Assembly (NCBI RefSeq): GCF_021390325.1
Contig: NZ_JAJUWU010000001.1
Span: forward strand, 124,001-188,000
Origin: Jiella avicenniae
Lineage (GTDB): Bacteria > Pseudomonadota > Alphaproteobacteria > Rhizobiales > Rhizobiaceae
DNA length: 64,000 bases
Direction: 5' to 3'
Below, one piece after another: positions 17,352 through 26,207 of the stretch. A program made the position numbers and the translations under genes. A model generated the notes under the pieces. That model searched no databases. It saw only the letters and a program-made list of their open reading frames with translations, and was not told the origin of the DNA. Each line of letters starts with the position of its first letter. Positions within the stretch are counted from its first letter, which is position 1.

Positions 17352-18128
17352 TTACTTCAATGACGCAGTATCGTCGCCGCGGCGGTAGTCCTTGGCGATG
17401 CGGATGATCTTGGCGCCGCCGGTCCAGATCGTATCGATCCCGGAAGGCGGCATCCGCCGCCGATCGAGGCGCGCGGCCTCGACGTCGATGATCTTGGGCG
17501 CGCTCGACGAGGCCCGGATGCCGCCGACGGCGCCGACCGAGCCGCCCGACAAACGCCGAAACGCGCCGCGATTGCCCCGCTCGTAGCCGACGTCCGAGGT
17601 CAGGAAGCTGACCGAGCCGCGGTCGCTGATGTTCGTCGGCTGGACGACGACATGGCGCCAGTGGCCCGCGGCCGGGCCGCGCAACGGCCGCAGGCCACCG
17701 CGATAGACGATCGGCGCCGCGTCGACGCGGAAGGTCGAGGCACTGATGCTGCCGCCGTCCTCGAGGAACTCTTCCCGCTCGCTGGTGGAATAGATATCCG
17801 GCGCGGTGTTGAGGTTGTCCTCGTTGAATTCCTGCAGCGTGTCCGGGGCTGAGGCGCTGCCGGTCAGGCGATCGATCCCGTTGATCCGACCGGCGTCGCC
17901 ATTCGCCCTGAAGACGTGGCCGCGGTCGCCTTCGTGACGCCCGCCGGCCCGGTTCTCGGCCGGCAGTCGCACGGCGCCGCCGTCGCGGCGGTATCGCTCC
18001 TGGCCGGTATCGTTCCGCATGTGATGCCGGGGGGCATCTTCCGCCTCGGCGGGCCCGGCGTGGAGCGGCATGCAGACCGTGGCGACGGCAAGGATCGTCG
18101 TCGCGGCGAAGAGGCTTTGGCGAGCCAT
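17352..18128 (-). CDS. Hypothetical exported protein
   Basis: This 258-residue protein starts with a clear signal peptide (about residues 1-30: ATTILAVATVCMPLHA, cleavage likely near AEA-ED). The mature part is hydrophilic, rich in Asp, Arg and Gly, with a C-terminal region of probable beta structure (ASSSAPKIIDVEAAR, TIWTGGAKIIRIAKDY). I recognise no domain. It would act in the periplasm or at the cell surface. It is convergent with the MBL-fold gene. Nothing nearby suggests a role. Confidence 0.65.
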   Translation of the reverse strand: MARQSLFAATTILAVATVCMPLHAGPAEAEDAPRHHMRNDTGQERYRRDGGAVRLPAENRAGGRHEGDRGHVFRANGDAGRINGIDRLTGSASAPDTLQEFNEDNLNTAPDIYSTSEREEFLEDGGSISASTFRVDAAPIVYRGGLRPLRGPAAGHWRHVVVQPTNISDRGSVSFLTSDVGYERGNRGAFRRLSGGSVGAVGGIRASSSAPKIIDVEAARLDRRRMPPSGIDTIWTGGAKIIRIAKDYRRGDDTASLK

Positions 18129-18286
18129 GGGTCTCTCCTCGAAAGTAACGAATTCTTAACTCTTTCGGGGATGAGCAGGTTTCGTGCCATGAAATTCTGC
18201 CTCGAAACGGCACGAATCGACCTTGGCCGTGCCGAAACGGCACAGACTCGCAAGGTCGCCGGTATCGATGTGGGACGGATCGGGCG

Positions 18287-19411
18287 TCAGAGCGCCAGGA
18301 TGTGGTTGTCCCATTCGAGGTCGGACGCCGCCGTCGCGTCGTCCTCTTCCAGCCGCATGACCGCCCCCTTGCCGGAGGTGGCGAGGAAGCCGGTGCCGTC
18401 GGGCGCGAGGCCGCAGCCGTCGGCGAGGCCGATGCGTTCGAGGACGTTTCCGGTCTTCGCCTCGAGGATCATCACCGTGCCGCCGACCGGCGAGGAGACG
18501 GCGATGCGCTCGCCCTCCCGGCTCGCCGCGACCGAGCCGACATAGTTCGACAGGGAGGCGAGATCGGTCGGGGCGAGTTCCGTCAGCGACAACGGGCTGC
18601 CGGCCTCGGCGAAGCCGACGAGCGGCGGTGCGTCGGAGGCCGCGCCCTGATACTGGCCGCCGAACCACACCCGGTTCCCGGCGTCGATGGCGATGTGATG
18701 CAGCGACAGCTTGTGGAGGTCCTGCGGCAGAAGCTGCTTGTCGATCAGGTCGCCGGTCCGCCGATCGATGAAGACGATCGAAGGCTCCATGGTCGGCAGG
18801 TTGAGCATCTGCCGGCCGTAGTCCGGATGGGTTTCGATGCCGCCATTGGCGATGACGATGGTCTCGCCGTCGGGCATCAGCAGCGCCTCGTGGGTGTCCA
18901 TGCCGTGGGCGTCGAACTCGCCGATACGGGCAAAGTCGGCCTGAACGTCGTAGACGGCGACGAGGCCCTTGGCCGCATCGTAGTCGTGCTCGGTGGCGTA
19001 CATCAGCCGCCCGTCCGGCGAGAAGAAGCCGTGGCCGAAATAATGCCGCCCCTCGGGCGACGTCAGCGTCTTGATGGTCTGGCCGGAGGTCGGGTCGAAG
19101 ACGATCGCGAAGGTGCGCGGACGCCGGGCGAAGACCACCGCACGGCCGGAAACCGCGTCGAAGGCGACGTCGTGGCCGCGGTCGGGCAGGGCGACGGTCG
19201 AGACGATCTCGCCGCGATCGGTGAAGACGGCGCAGCCGAAGCTGCCGTCGGGGCGAAGGCACGAGGCGCCGAACAGGGCGTCCGCCCGCTCGAAGGCCGC
19301 GGCACCGCGCGGCGACAGTCCGGCGGCGAAGGCCGCGCCGGCGCCGATCAGGAAGCTGCGGCGGTCGAGGAGGGCGCCGCGCGCGACGGTCGTTCCGGGA
19401 AAGAGGCGCAT
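18287..19411 (-). CDS. DUF1513 protein of an iron-uptake-type operon
   Basis: The 374-residue protein has a Tat-type signal (DRRSFLIGAGAAFAAG) and a beta-propeller-like body with repeated D-G-R-L-M-Y and D-x-x-T/S-G-x motifs, matching DUF1513. Genes of this family accompany imelysin and DUF1111 genes in predicted periplasmic iron acquisition operons, as here, where it is the last of four co-directional genes. The ATG at 19411 is preferred because AAAGGAAG lies 7 bp upstream. Its biochemical role is unknown; periplasmic location follows from the Tat signal. Confidence 0.82.
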   Translation of the reverse strand: MRLFPGTTVARGALLDRRSFLIGAGAAFAAGLSPRGAAAFERADALFGASCLRPDGSFGCAVFTDRGEIVSTVALPDRGHDVAFDAVSGRAVVFARRPRTFAIVFDPTSGQTIKTLTSPEGRHYFGHGFFSPDGRLMYATEHDYDAAKGLVAVYDVQADFARIGEFDAHGMDTHEALLMPDGETIVIANGGIETHPDYGRQMLNLPTMEPSIVFIDRRTGDLIDKQLLPQDLHKLSLHHIAIDAGNRVWFGGQYQGAASDAPPLVGFAEAGSPLSLTELAPTDLASLSNYVGSVAASREGERIAVSSPVGGTVMILEAKTGNVLERIGLADGCGLAPDGTGFLATSGKGAVMRLEEDDATAASDLEWDNHILAL

Positions 19412-19452
19412 CGTCCGCTTCCTTTCAGCCATTCACTGTTAGGTCGTCCTGC

Positions 19453-20625
19453 TCAGTCGCCGTCGAGGGCGGAAAAGCCGGCCGAAAGGCCGAGCAGCGG
19501 CGAGAGCTGCCCGGCGAACTGGCTCTGCAGGCTGTCGGTGACGATCAGCAGATAAGTGAGGTTCTGGCGCTTTGCCGTGTCGCCGACCACCTCGCCCAGC
19601 GGCGGCGAGAGCTTGCCGAGCGCCATGTCGGCGTTCTCGAATTCGAACAGGATCGAATCCTTCAGATAGGCATGCGCCTCGGGGAGCAGCGAGCCGACGT
19701 TCGAAGCGGCGAAGAGATCCTTCATCCCCGCGAAATTCGCCCGGAGCGAGGCGAGGGCGAGTTCCGAGCGGTAGAACAGGAAGGCCTTCGGCCTGGCACT
19801 CTTTTCGTTCTCGCCCATCGCCGGATTGAGCCTCAGATCGCGAATCGCCTCGAAGCCGTTGATGAAGACGCCGACGATCTCCTTCAGGGAATCGTCTGCG
19901 CTCCGATAGGCGGGGTCGCTGTCCTTGGGGCCGGTCAGCCGCTCGGCGATGCCGCCGGCCTCCTTGCTCCAGTCCGCCTCGATCGCATCGCTGAGTTCTG
20001 CGAGATTGGCGGTGATCGCCTCACCGAAGCGGCAGCGGAAATTGCCCTCCTTCGTCGCCAGCGTGTCGGCGCCCGTGCCGTGAAGCACGTATTCGAGGGC
20101 ACCGAGCCCCTGTACGGCGACGGACTTGTCCGCAAGTCCGGCCTGCGTCGTGGCGCTCTCGTCCTCGTCCGCGAGGATCGCCTGCACCTGCCTCAGGCCG
20201 ATGCCGCGCCGATCCGGGAAGAACAGGATTCGCGAGCCGCGATTGTCCTCCATCACCGGACCGAACTGCACGAACTCGACCCGCGACCAGGCGCGGACGA
20301 GATCGGCGAAGGCTTCCCGCGCGCCTTCGAGATTCTCGCCGGCCGGCAGCTTGCAGAGGTCGCCCATCGCCTCCTTCGCCTCGTCGGCGGCGTCGGCGAA
20401 GGCGGCGTAGCCGGGGCGGATGGACCCGTCGATGGCGTTCCAGACGACGTCGAGCTTCTGTTCCCGCGTCGCTTTGGTGGTCTCGGGCGGGCCGTCCTCT
20501 TGGGCGAGGGCGGGCACGGCTGAGACCGGCAGCGCGACGAGGACGGCCAAGGCGGCTGCGAGCCACCGGAAACGGGCCGGGCGGGATCGGGGCGCAATCG
20601 GGCGAGGGGGCATGTCGAAGCTCAT
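19453..20625 (-). CDS. Imelysin-family protein, second copy
   Basis: This 390-residue exported protein has a hydrophobic signal (residues 19-42, RWLAAALAVLVALPVSAVPALA) and an all-helical imelysin peptidase-like body. Imelysins are periplasmic or surface iron-acquisition proteins. The family GxHxxE motif of the first copy is here GLGALEYVLHG, so the His is replaced by Gly while the Glu remains; metal binding may differ. Its ATG overlaps the stop of the DUF1111 gene by 3 bp. It pairs with the first imelysin, with the di-heme gene between them. Confidence 0.85.
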   Translation of the reverse strand: MSFDMPPRPIAPRSRPARFRWLAAALAVLVALPVSAVPALAQEDGPPETTKATREQKLDVVWNAIDGSIRPGYAAFADAADEAKEAMGDLCKLPAGENLEGAREAFADLVRAWSRVEFVQFGPVMEDNRGSRILFFPDRRGIGLRQVQAILADEDESATTQAGLADKSVAVQGLGALEYVLHGTGADTLATKEGNFRCRFGEAITANLAELSDAIEADWSKEAGGIAERLTGPKDSDPAYRSADDSLKEIVGVFINGFEAIRDLRLNPAMGENEKSARPKAFLFYRSELALASLRANFAGMKDLFAASNVGSLLPEAHAYLKDSILFEFENADMALGKLSPPLGEVVGDTAKRQNLTYLLIVTDSLQSQFAGQLSPLLGLSAGFSALDGD

Positions 20626-22151
20626 AGGGACTCCAGGAAACGGTGCAGCGCGGCGCGATCGGCCGCATCCATCGCGGCATAGGCCTCGCGCGAGGCCTCT
20701 GCCTCGCCCCCATGCCACAGGATCGCCTCGGCGAGATTACGCGCCCGGCCGTCGTGGAGGTACAGGGTGTGGCCGTTCACCGTCTCGGTGAGGCCGATGC
20801 CCCACAGAGGCTGCGTCCGCCATTCGCTGCCCGAGGCGTCTCCCACGGGGCGGTGATCGGCGAGACCCTCGCCCATGTCGTGCAAGAGGAAATCCGAATA
20901 GGGCCAGATCAGCTGAAACCGCTGGGCCTTGTCCGGCGCGTCCTTCGAGGTGACGAATTTCGGCGTGTGGCATGAGGTGCAGCCGGCATCGTAGAACAGC
21001 TTCTTGCCGCGCAGGACCTCAGGGTCGCCGACGTCGCGGCGGGCCGGCACGGCGAGGTTCTGCGAATAGAAGGTGACGAGGTCGAGGATCGGGTCCGGCG
21101 CCTCGACCTCGCCGAGCCGCTCCTGGACGCCGGAGGGCGCATCGCGGCAGACGGTCTGGGCGATCGAGCATTCGCCGAAGGCATCGGTGACGAGCGGCGT
21201 CGAGATGCCGATGTCCCCGGAAAAGGCCTCGGCACTCTGCACCTTGATCGAAGGCGTCGTCGCCTTCCAGCCGAAGCGGCCGAGAACGAACTCGCCGGTC
21301 TCCGGATCGCGCGCCATCGAGGCCCTGCCGGAAATGCCGTCGCCGTCGGCGTCGTTCGGATCGGCATTGGCGAGAATGTCGGCCGTCTCGATCTGTTCGA
21401 CGAGGCCGAGGCCGATCATCGGCGGGGCGACGCGCGGCGACAGCATGACGTCCTTCGCCATCGGCCCGTAGCCGAGATCCTCGACCGAATAGGTGGGGTG
21501 GCGGAGGCTGACCACGGTGCCGTCGGCGAGGGTGACGGGTTCCTCGCGATAGCTGATCGCCATCTTGCCCTCGGGCTTCAGCCCCGGCACGGCGAAGTTC
21601 TGCAGCTGGCCGCCATAGGACGGCTCGGGAATGCGCGTCAGTTCGTGGTTTTCGAGCTTCTGCCGGTCCTCTTCGGTCTTCGGCGGCACCGAAAGCCGCA
21701 GGAACATCGAGACGGCCGGCTCGCCGTTTTCCGGCGGGTGGCCACGCCCGTCCTTCAGGTGGCATGACTGGCAGGAGCGCGAGTTGAACAGCGGCCCGAG
21801 CCCGTCGGAGGCTTCGGTGGAGGAGGGGGAGGAGACCCACAGCTTGCGAAAAAGGGCATTGCCGAGCTTGAAGCGATCCTCGCCGGCAAAGCTCTGGTTG
21901 GCGGAGACCTGGGAGAAGGAGTCGCGGTTGACGAGCTTGGTCGAGGTCGCGCCGCCGGCCTGCATCGCCTCGAATTTTTCCGGCTCGGAAAAATCCGTCG
22001 TCGGCTGCGTCACGGCTCGGACCCGGGCGAGGTCCTTCTTCGAAAGGTCGTGCCGCGCGGGTCGATCGATCCCGTAGCTGGCGCTGAGCGGGATTGCGGC
22101 CGGCAGAAGGATCATGCCGGCCAGAAGCGTCACTTTCGTGGCGAAACGCAT
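20622..22151 (-). CDS. Di-heme oxidoreductase-family protein (DUF1111)
   Basis: The 509-residue protein has an N-terminal signal peptide (FATKVTLLAGMILLPAAIPLSA) and two c-type haem motifs, CQSCH near residue 134 and CTSCH near 394, both in DUF1111 contexts (HLKDGRGHPP; GCTSCHTPKF). DUF1111 proteins are periplasmic di-haem proteins of the peroxidase-like fold found next to imelysins, possibly redox partners in iron uptake. It lies 96 bp downstream of the first imelysin and is coupled to the second by overlap. Confidence 0.87.
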   Translation of the reverse strand: MRFATKVTLLAGMILLPAAIPLSASYGIDRPARHDLSKKDLARVRAVTQPTTDFSEPEKFEAMQAGGATSTKLVNRDSFSQVSANQSFAGEDRFKLGNALFRKLWVSSPSSTEASDGLGPLFNSRSCQSCHLKDGRGHPPENGEPAVSMFLRLSVPPKTEEDRQKLENHELTRIPEPSYGGQLQNFAVPGLKPEGKMAISYREEPVTLADGTVVSLRHPTYSVEDLGYGPMAKDVMLSPRVAPPMIGLGLVEQIETADILANADPNDADGDGISGRASMARDPETGEFVLGRFGWKATTPSIKVQSAEAFSGDIGISTPLVTDAFGECSIAQTVCRDAPSGVQERLGEVEAPDPILDLVTFYSQNLAVPARRDVGDPEVLRGKKLFYDAGCTSCHTPKFVTSKDAPDKAQRFQLIWPYSDFLLHDMGEGLADHRPVGDASGSEWRTQPLWGIGLTETVNGHTLYLHDGRARNLAEAILWHGGEAEASREAYAAMDAADRAALHRFLESL

Positions 22152-22247
22152 GAGAGCGTCTCCATCCGTACTTCACACGGCGAAAAGGGCCGCCCCGGCG
22201 GCCCCTCGCATCTTCTCTTCGAACGGACGTCCCGTCCGCCCGGCGCC

Positions 22248-23531
22248 TTACTGAAAGACCGCCTGGGTGTTGTCCAGCGAATCCGAGCCTTCGATGGTCA
22301 CGCCGCCGAGGTCGAGGGCGGCGACCGCCCGCTCGATCGCCCGGGTCTGGGTGATCAGTGCGTCGATGCCGGCCTGGACGCGGGCATTGCCGGCGTCGTT
22401 GCCCTCGCCGATCTGCTGGTCGTAGGCCTCGCCGTCCTCGGCGGCCTTGGCGATCGCCTGGAACTTCTCGACGCTGTCGTCGAGATCGGCGCGGATCTCC
22501 TCGTCGATCTCCGGCGCCTCGGCCGCGACCAGATCGGCGATCGCCGGGCCTTCGACCGTCTTGCCGTCCACCCGCTGGTACTTGCCGGTATAGACGTTGC
22601 GGATGCCGAGAACGTCGTTGAGATGCGACACGTGGGTGTTGTCGGAAAAGCAGTCGTGCTCCTCCTCCGGATCGTGCAGCAGCAGGCCGAGCTTCATCCG
22701 CTCGCCGGCGAGTTCGCCATAGGAGAGCGAGCCCATGCCGGTGAGGATCGCGGAAAGGCCCTTCGTCGGATCGTCGGTGAGCGCCTTGCGCGCCGCGCCG
22801 TCGGCCTTCCAGTTGCCGACCATCTCTTCGAGGTCGGAGACGAGGAGGTCGGTGGCGGCATCGAGATACTGGCCGCGGCGGTCGCAATGGCTGCCGGTGC
22901 AGGCATCGCCTGTCGCATAGTCGGTATAGGGACGCTCGCCGGCGCCGGCCTCGGTGCCGTTGAGGTCCTGGCCCCAGAGCAGGAATTCGATGGCGTGGTA
23001 GCCCGTGGCGACGTTCGCCTCGATGCCGCCGGCCTCCTGCAGCTTGTCCTGCAGAAGCTCCGGCGTGATCGTCGAGACGTCGATCTGTTCGCCGTTGACG
23101 GTGATCGTCTGGTTGGCGATCACATTGGCGGTGTAGAGGGAGTTCTCGTCGGACTCCGACCCGTAGCTGCTGTCGACATAGTCGATCAGGCCCTCGTCGA
23201 GCGGCCAGGCGTTCACCCGGCCTTCCCAATCGTCGACGATCGGATTGCCGAAGCGGAAGGCTTCGGTCTGCTGATAGGCCGGGCGGGAGGCGCGCCAGGC
23301 GTCGCGGGCGGCCTGCAGGGTCGCCTCGCTCGGCTTTTCGATCAGCGCATCGGTCGCCGCGTCGAGTTCCTTGGCCTTGGCAAGAGCGTCCTCGTAGCCG
23401 GCGAGCGCGATGTCGGCGTAGTTTTCGAGCACGGCCTTCGGGGCCGGCGTCTCGGCCAGCGCGACCCCGCTCGAAAGCAGCGCGGCGGCGGCCGCGAGGG
23501 TGAAGGTTGCGGAGCGGGCGGAAGAATTCAT
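22248..23531 (-). CDS. Imelysin-family iron-uptake protein (IrpA-like), first copy
   Basis: This 427-residue protein has a signal peptide (residues 1-26) and the imelysin GxHxxE motif in GYHAIEFLLWGQD, the candidate iron-binding site. Gln/Asp-rich regions and RPYTDY fit IrpA-like imelysins, iron-regulated periplasmic proteins. The ATG is preceded by GGAGGAG spaced 9 bp. It is the first gene of a four-gene operon (imelysin, DUF1111, imelysin, DUF1513). A perfect 7-bp inverted repeat at 23664-23682 lies 133 bp upstream and may be the regulatory site. Iron control is inferred from the family. Confidence 0.88.
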   Translation of the reverse strand: MNSSARSATFTLAAAAALLSSGVALAETPAPKAVLENYADIALAGYEDALAKAKELDAATDALIEKPSEATLQAARDAWRASRPAYQQTEAFRFGNPIVDDWEGRVNAWPLDEGLIDYVDSSYGSESDENSLYTANVIANQTITVNGEQIDVSTITPELLQDKLQEAGGIEANVATGYHAIEFLLWGQDLNGTEAGAGERPYTDYATGDACTGSHCDRRGQYLDAATDLLVSDLEEMVGNWKADGAARKALTDDPTKGLSAILTGMGSLSYGELAGERMKLGLLLHDPEEEHDCFSDNTHVSHLNDVLGIRNVYTGKYQRVDGKTVEGPAIADLVAAEAPEIDEEIRADLDDSVEKFQAIAKAAEDGEAYDQQIGEGNDAGNARVQAGIDALITQTRAIERAVAALDLGGVTIEGSDSLDNTQAVFQ

Positions 23532-23663
23532 GGCGACAGGTCTCCTCCCGGGCGTGGAATCACCCAGTGAACGGTGCGGCAAGTTGCGCGTGGCGTGTGT
23601 GGATCGTTTGCCCAATCTTGGCTAAGACGGTCAAGATTATCTGTCAACCGGCCGAGCAAAGAT

Positions 23664-23682
23664 TGGAATTGGAAGAATTCCA
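23664..23682. promoter_or_regulatory. Inverted repeat upstream of the iron-uptake-type operon
   Basis: TGGAATT (23664-23670) and AATTCCA (23676-23682) form a perfect 7-bp inverted repeat with a 5-bp spacer. It lies in the AT-rich gap between brnA and the first imelysin gene. It resembles an iron-control type palindrome (Irr/ICE-like) but is not an exact match. It could instead belong to the brnA 3' end. Confidence 0.45.
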
Positions 23683-23696
23683 GAAAGATCAGCGGC

Positions 23697-23984
23697 TCAG
23701 GCGCCGCCCTGCTTGCGGTCGACGAAGGCTTTCAGGATGGCATTGATTTGGGTCTGCCACCCCCGCCCTTGACCCTTGAAGTAGTCGACGACCTCGGAAT
23801 CGAGCCGAATGGTGACGGGACGCTTGTTCACCGGCGACCGCGGGGCGGGAATGCCGGTCTCCAGGTGGGCATGGGAAAGCCAGTCGGCGGGAATGCCGCT
23901 CAGGTCCACGTCGTCATGTTCCTGCCGGGTCAGTTCCGCATCGTCGTCGACGAGTTCGAAATCCGTCTTGCCGCGGTGGGTCAT
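23697..23984 (-). CDS. brnA: BrnA-type antitoxin (first pair)
   Basis: The 95-residue protein has an acidic N-terminus and a C-terminal ribbon-helix-helix domain with KRPVTIRLDSEVVDYFKGQG and GWQTQINAILKAF, the BrnA signature. BrnA neutralises the BrnT ribonuclease and represses its own operon. Its ATG overlaps the brnT stop by one base (TGATG), so expression is coupled. The pair lies between the iron-uptake-type operon and the phosphonate cluster. Confidence is high from sequence. Confidence 0.9.
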   Translation of the reverse strand: MTHRGKTDFELVDDDAELTRQEHDDVDLSGIPADWLSHAHLETGIPAPRSPVNKRPVTIRLDSEVVDYFKGQGRGWQTQINAILKAFVDRKQGGA

Positions 23985-24259
23985 CAGTGCCTTTCCACCA
24001 TATCGAGGTAGTGACGTTCCTCGCGCTTCCATGCCCTTCTGGCCGTGATCATCCAGAGGGTGGTACCCCTCCACATCCAAACCACGGCGAACAGGCGTCC
24101 ATTGATCTCGCCGAGGGAAACGGTGCGATCCTCACCGTCCCGCGGGTAGGAATAGGATAGCCGAGGGCGCCCGTCGAAAAGGGCCTTCATATCTTCGAAG
24201 TCGATCTTGCGATCATCGATCAGCCAGCGCCGCTTGCCTTCGTCCCAATCGAACGTCAT
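23984..24259 (-). CDS. brnT: BrnT-type ribonuclease toxin (first pair)
   Basis: The 91-residue protein has the BrnT core: TFDWDEGKRRWLIDD at the start, IDFEDMKALFDGR, EDRTVSLGEINGRLFAVVWMWRG and a C-terminal ITARRAWKREERHYL. BrnT toxins are RelE-fold ribonucleases that inhibit translation. The usual 'KHGIDF' is replaced by DRKIDF. The 10-bp palindrome TGTACGTACA lies at 24282-24291, 23 bp upstream of the ATG, in the place of an operator. Confidence 0.9.
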   Translation of the reverse strand: MTFDWDEGKRRWLIDDRKIDFEDMKALFDGRPRLSYSYPRDGEDRTVSLGEINGRLFAVVWMWRGTTLWMITARRAWKREERHYLDMVERH

Positions 24260-24281
24260 GGCCGCCTACGCGTATTTACAA

Positions 24282-24291
24282 TGTACGTACA
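24282..24291. promoter_or_regulatory. Palindrome upstream of brnT, candidate BrnA operator
   Basis: TGTACGTACA is a perfect 10-bp palindrome in an AT-rich stretch 23 bp before the brnT start. BrnA-type antitoxins autorepress, and such a site is expected there. The assignment is positional. Confidence 0.4.
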
Positions 24292-24440
24292 CGGCGAGAA
24301 GATCAATGCTCTGCGTTCGTGCGGCTGGATCTGTGTCGGCTAACCACCGCACGCTACAGGTCCTGCGCGCATCTCACAACATTTCCACGCTGGTTTGATT
24401 TTCCGGCATGCGCGGGGTCGCACCCGCTCAGCGAAGGACG

Positions 24441-25019
24441 TCAGCAGTTTTCCAGAAAGGCGATGAGCCGCGACAGGCCCTGTTCGACCGGGCCGGAATT
24501 GTCGATCTCCACCGCGCGCCAGACCGTTCGCGGCAGGTCGAGCGGCGCCTCCCGCTCGACGCGGGCCAGCGCCCCCGCCCGGTCCTCGCGGCCGCGCCGG
24601 ACGATGCGCTCGACCAGCAGGGATCTGGGCACGGCGACGTGGGCGACGGCGAGGCGCGGGAAGACCGCGGCGGCATCGGCGATCTGCCGGCGCGAGATGT
24701 TGGCGATCACGGTCCGCCCGTCTGCGATCATGGCGTGAAGGCTAAAATCGAGCCCGTAGCCGAGGCCGTGGGCGCGCCAGGCGAGGGCGAAGCCCTGCTC
24801 GTTCCGGCGGCGTTCGAACTCGGCTTCGTCGAGCTCGGCGTGATCCTCGGCGTCCGGGTCGGCCTTGCGGGTGACGAACCGCCGGGCGAAGTGAAAGCGC
24901 TCGTCGCCGGCGAAATGGCGGGCGGCGAGACGGATGAGCGTGTCCTTGCCGGCGCCCGACGGCCCGACCACGGCGACGAAGGCGCCGCGGACGTCGGCGC
25001 TTTCCCGTTCAGGCGACAC
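24441..25019 (-). CDS. phnN: Ribose 1,5-bisphosphate phosphokinase PhnN
   Basis: The 192-residue protein has a P-loop, VVGPSGAGKDTLIR, near residues 15-28 and is homologous to guanylate-kinase-fold PhnN, which phosphorylates ribose 1,5-bisphosphate to PRPP. Conserved later blocks include FVTRKAD and VIANISRRQI. The GTG at 25019 overlaps the end of phnM by 11 bp. It is the last gene of the phn cluster. The product returns C-P lyase ribose to nucleotide metabolism. Confidence 0.9.
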   Translation of the reverse strand: MSPERESADVRGAFVAVVGPSGAGKDTLIRLAARHFAGDERFHFARRFVTRKADPDAEDHAELDEAEFERRRNEQGFALAWRAHGLGYGLDFSLHAMIADGRTVIANISRRQIADAAAVFPRLAVAHVAVPRSLLVERIVRRGREDRAGALARVEREAPLDLPRTVWRAVEIDNSGPVEQGLSRLIAFLENC

Positions 25020-26148
25020 GGCGGCCGGCCCGATGTACGCTGACGACGAGGGGGGGGCGCTTCGGCCGCGGCTCGCGGATGCGCACGAGGTCGGCGCGTT
25101 TGCCGAGGGCGATCTCGCCGCGATCGGCAAGGCCCGCCGCCCGGGCCGGGTTGGCCGTGACGAGGCGAATGGCAGGCGCAAGGTCGAGCGTTCCTTCGCG
25201 CGCCAGCAGAAACGCCGCCTGCAACATCGAGAAGGGAATGTAGTCGGACGACAGGATGTCGAGCTGACCCGCGGCGAGGAGGTCGTGGGCGGCGACGTTG
25301 CCGGAATGGGAGCCGCCGCGCACGATGTTGGGCGCGCCCATCAGGACGCCGAGGCCGGCGCCGTGCGAGGCTTTCGCCGCCTCGAGGGTGGTCGGGAACT
25401 CGGCGATCTGCGTGCCGAGTTCGAGCGCCTCGGCGACATGCGCCTCGGTGGCGTCGTCGTGGGAGGCGAGCGCGATGCCGCGCTCGCGCGCCCCGGCGGC
25501 GATCACCCGGCGCGAGCGGCCGCTGTTTGCCTCGGATTCGGCGATGCGCCGCTGCGTGAAGCTTTCGAAGGCCTCGTCCGACAGCGCTTTCTTCTTCTGG
25601 TAATAGACCCGGTAGGTCTCGAGGCTGACGAACTGACGCTGGCCGGGCGCGTGGTCCATCAGCGAGGCGAGGCGCACCCGCGGGTTCTTCGACAGCCGCT
25701 CGAAGCCTTCCTCCGCATCGGGCGCCGAGACCTCGCATCTGAGGTGGATGAAGTGTTCCGCCCGCGTATCGTCGCTCGACGCGGCCTCGGCGATGACGTT
25801 CGAGAGCTTTTCCATCGTGTCGACGGTCAGCGTCGCGTCCTCGTCGGTGCCGACGCGGATCGCGTCGAAGACGGTGGTGATGCCGGAGGCGGCGATCTGC
25901 GCGTCATGGGCCTGAAGCGCGGCGAACATGTCCCAGAAGACCTTCGGCCGCGGCATGAAGTGGGTCTCGATGTGGTCGGTATGAAGTTCGACCAGACCCG
26001 GAATGAGGACGTCGCCCTCCATGTCCTCGCCGCTCGCCGGGCCTTCGCCGATCGCCGCGATCTTGCCGTCGCGAATGACCAGATGGCCGCTGATCACCTC
26101 GTCGGGAAGGACGATGCGGGCGTTCGACAATGTCGTTTCGGCGGGCAT
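25009..26148 (-). CDS. phnM: Alpha-D-ribose 1-methylphosphonate 5-triphosphate diphosphatase PhnM
   Basis: This 379-residue amidohydrolase-fold protein has LVELHTDHIETHFMPRPKV near residues 52-70 with the metal-binding His residues, EHFIHLRCEVSA in the middle, ASHDDAT near 234 and LSSDYIPFSM near 291 for the last Asp. It removes pyrophosphate from the triphosphate intermediate in phosphonate breakdown. It lies 59 bp downstream of phnE and overlaps phnN. Confidence 0.93.
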   Translation of the reverse strand: MPAETTLSNARIVLPDEVISGHLVIRDGKIAAIGEGPASGEDMEGDVLIPGLVELHTDHIETHFMPRPKVFWDMFAALQAHDAQIAASGITTVFDAIRVGTDEDATLTVDTMEKLSNVIAEAASSDDTRAEHFIHLRCEVSAPDAEEGFERLSKNPRVRLASLMDHAPGQRQFVSLETYRVYYQKKKALSDEAFESFTQRRIAESEANSGRSRRVIAAGARERGIALASHDDATEAHVAEALELGTQIAEFPTTLEAAKASHGAGLGVLMGAPNIVRGGSHSGNVAAHDLLAAGQLDILSSDYIPFSMLQAAFLLAREGTLDLAPAIRLVTANPARAAGLADRGEIALGKRADLVRIREPRPKRPPLVVSVHRAGRRVA

Positions 26149-26207
26149 TCGGGGCTCTTTCGGGCAGTGCGACGGGCGATCCCGTCACTGCGGAGCTTCG
26201 CGGCGCG

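Noticed and set aside
22050-23570. 506-residue plus-strand frame opposite imelysin and DUF1111 genes
   Set aside because: Shadow of the real minus-strand coding sequence.
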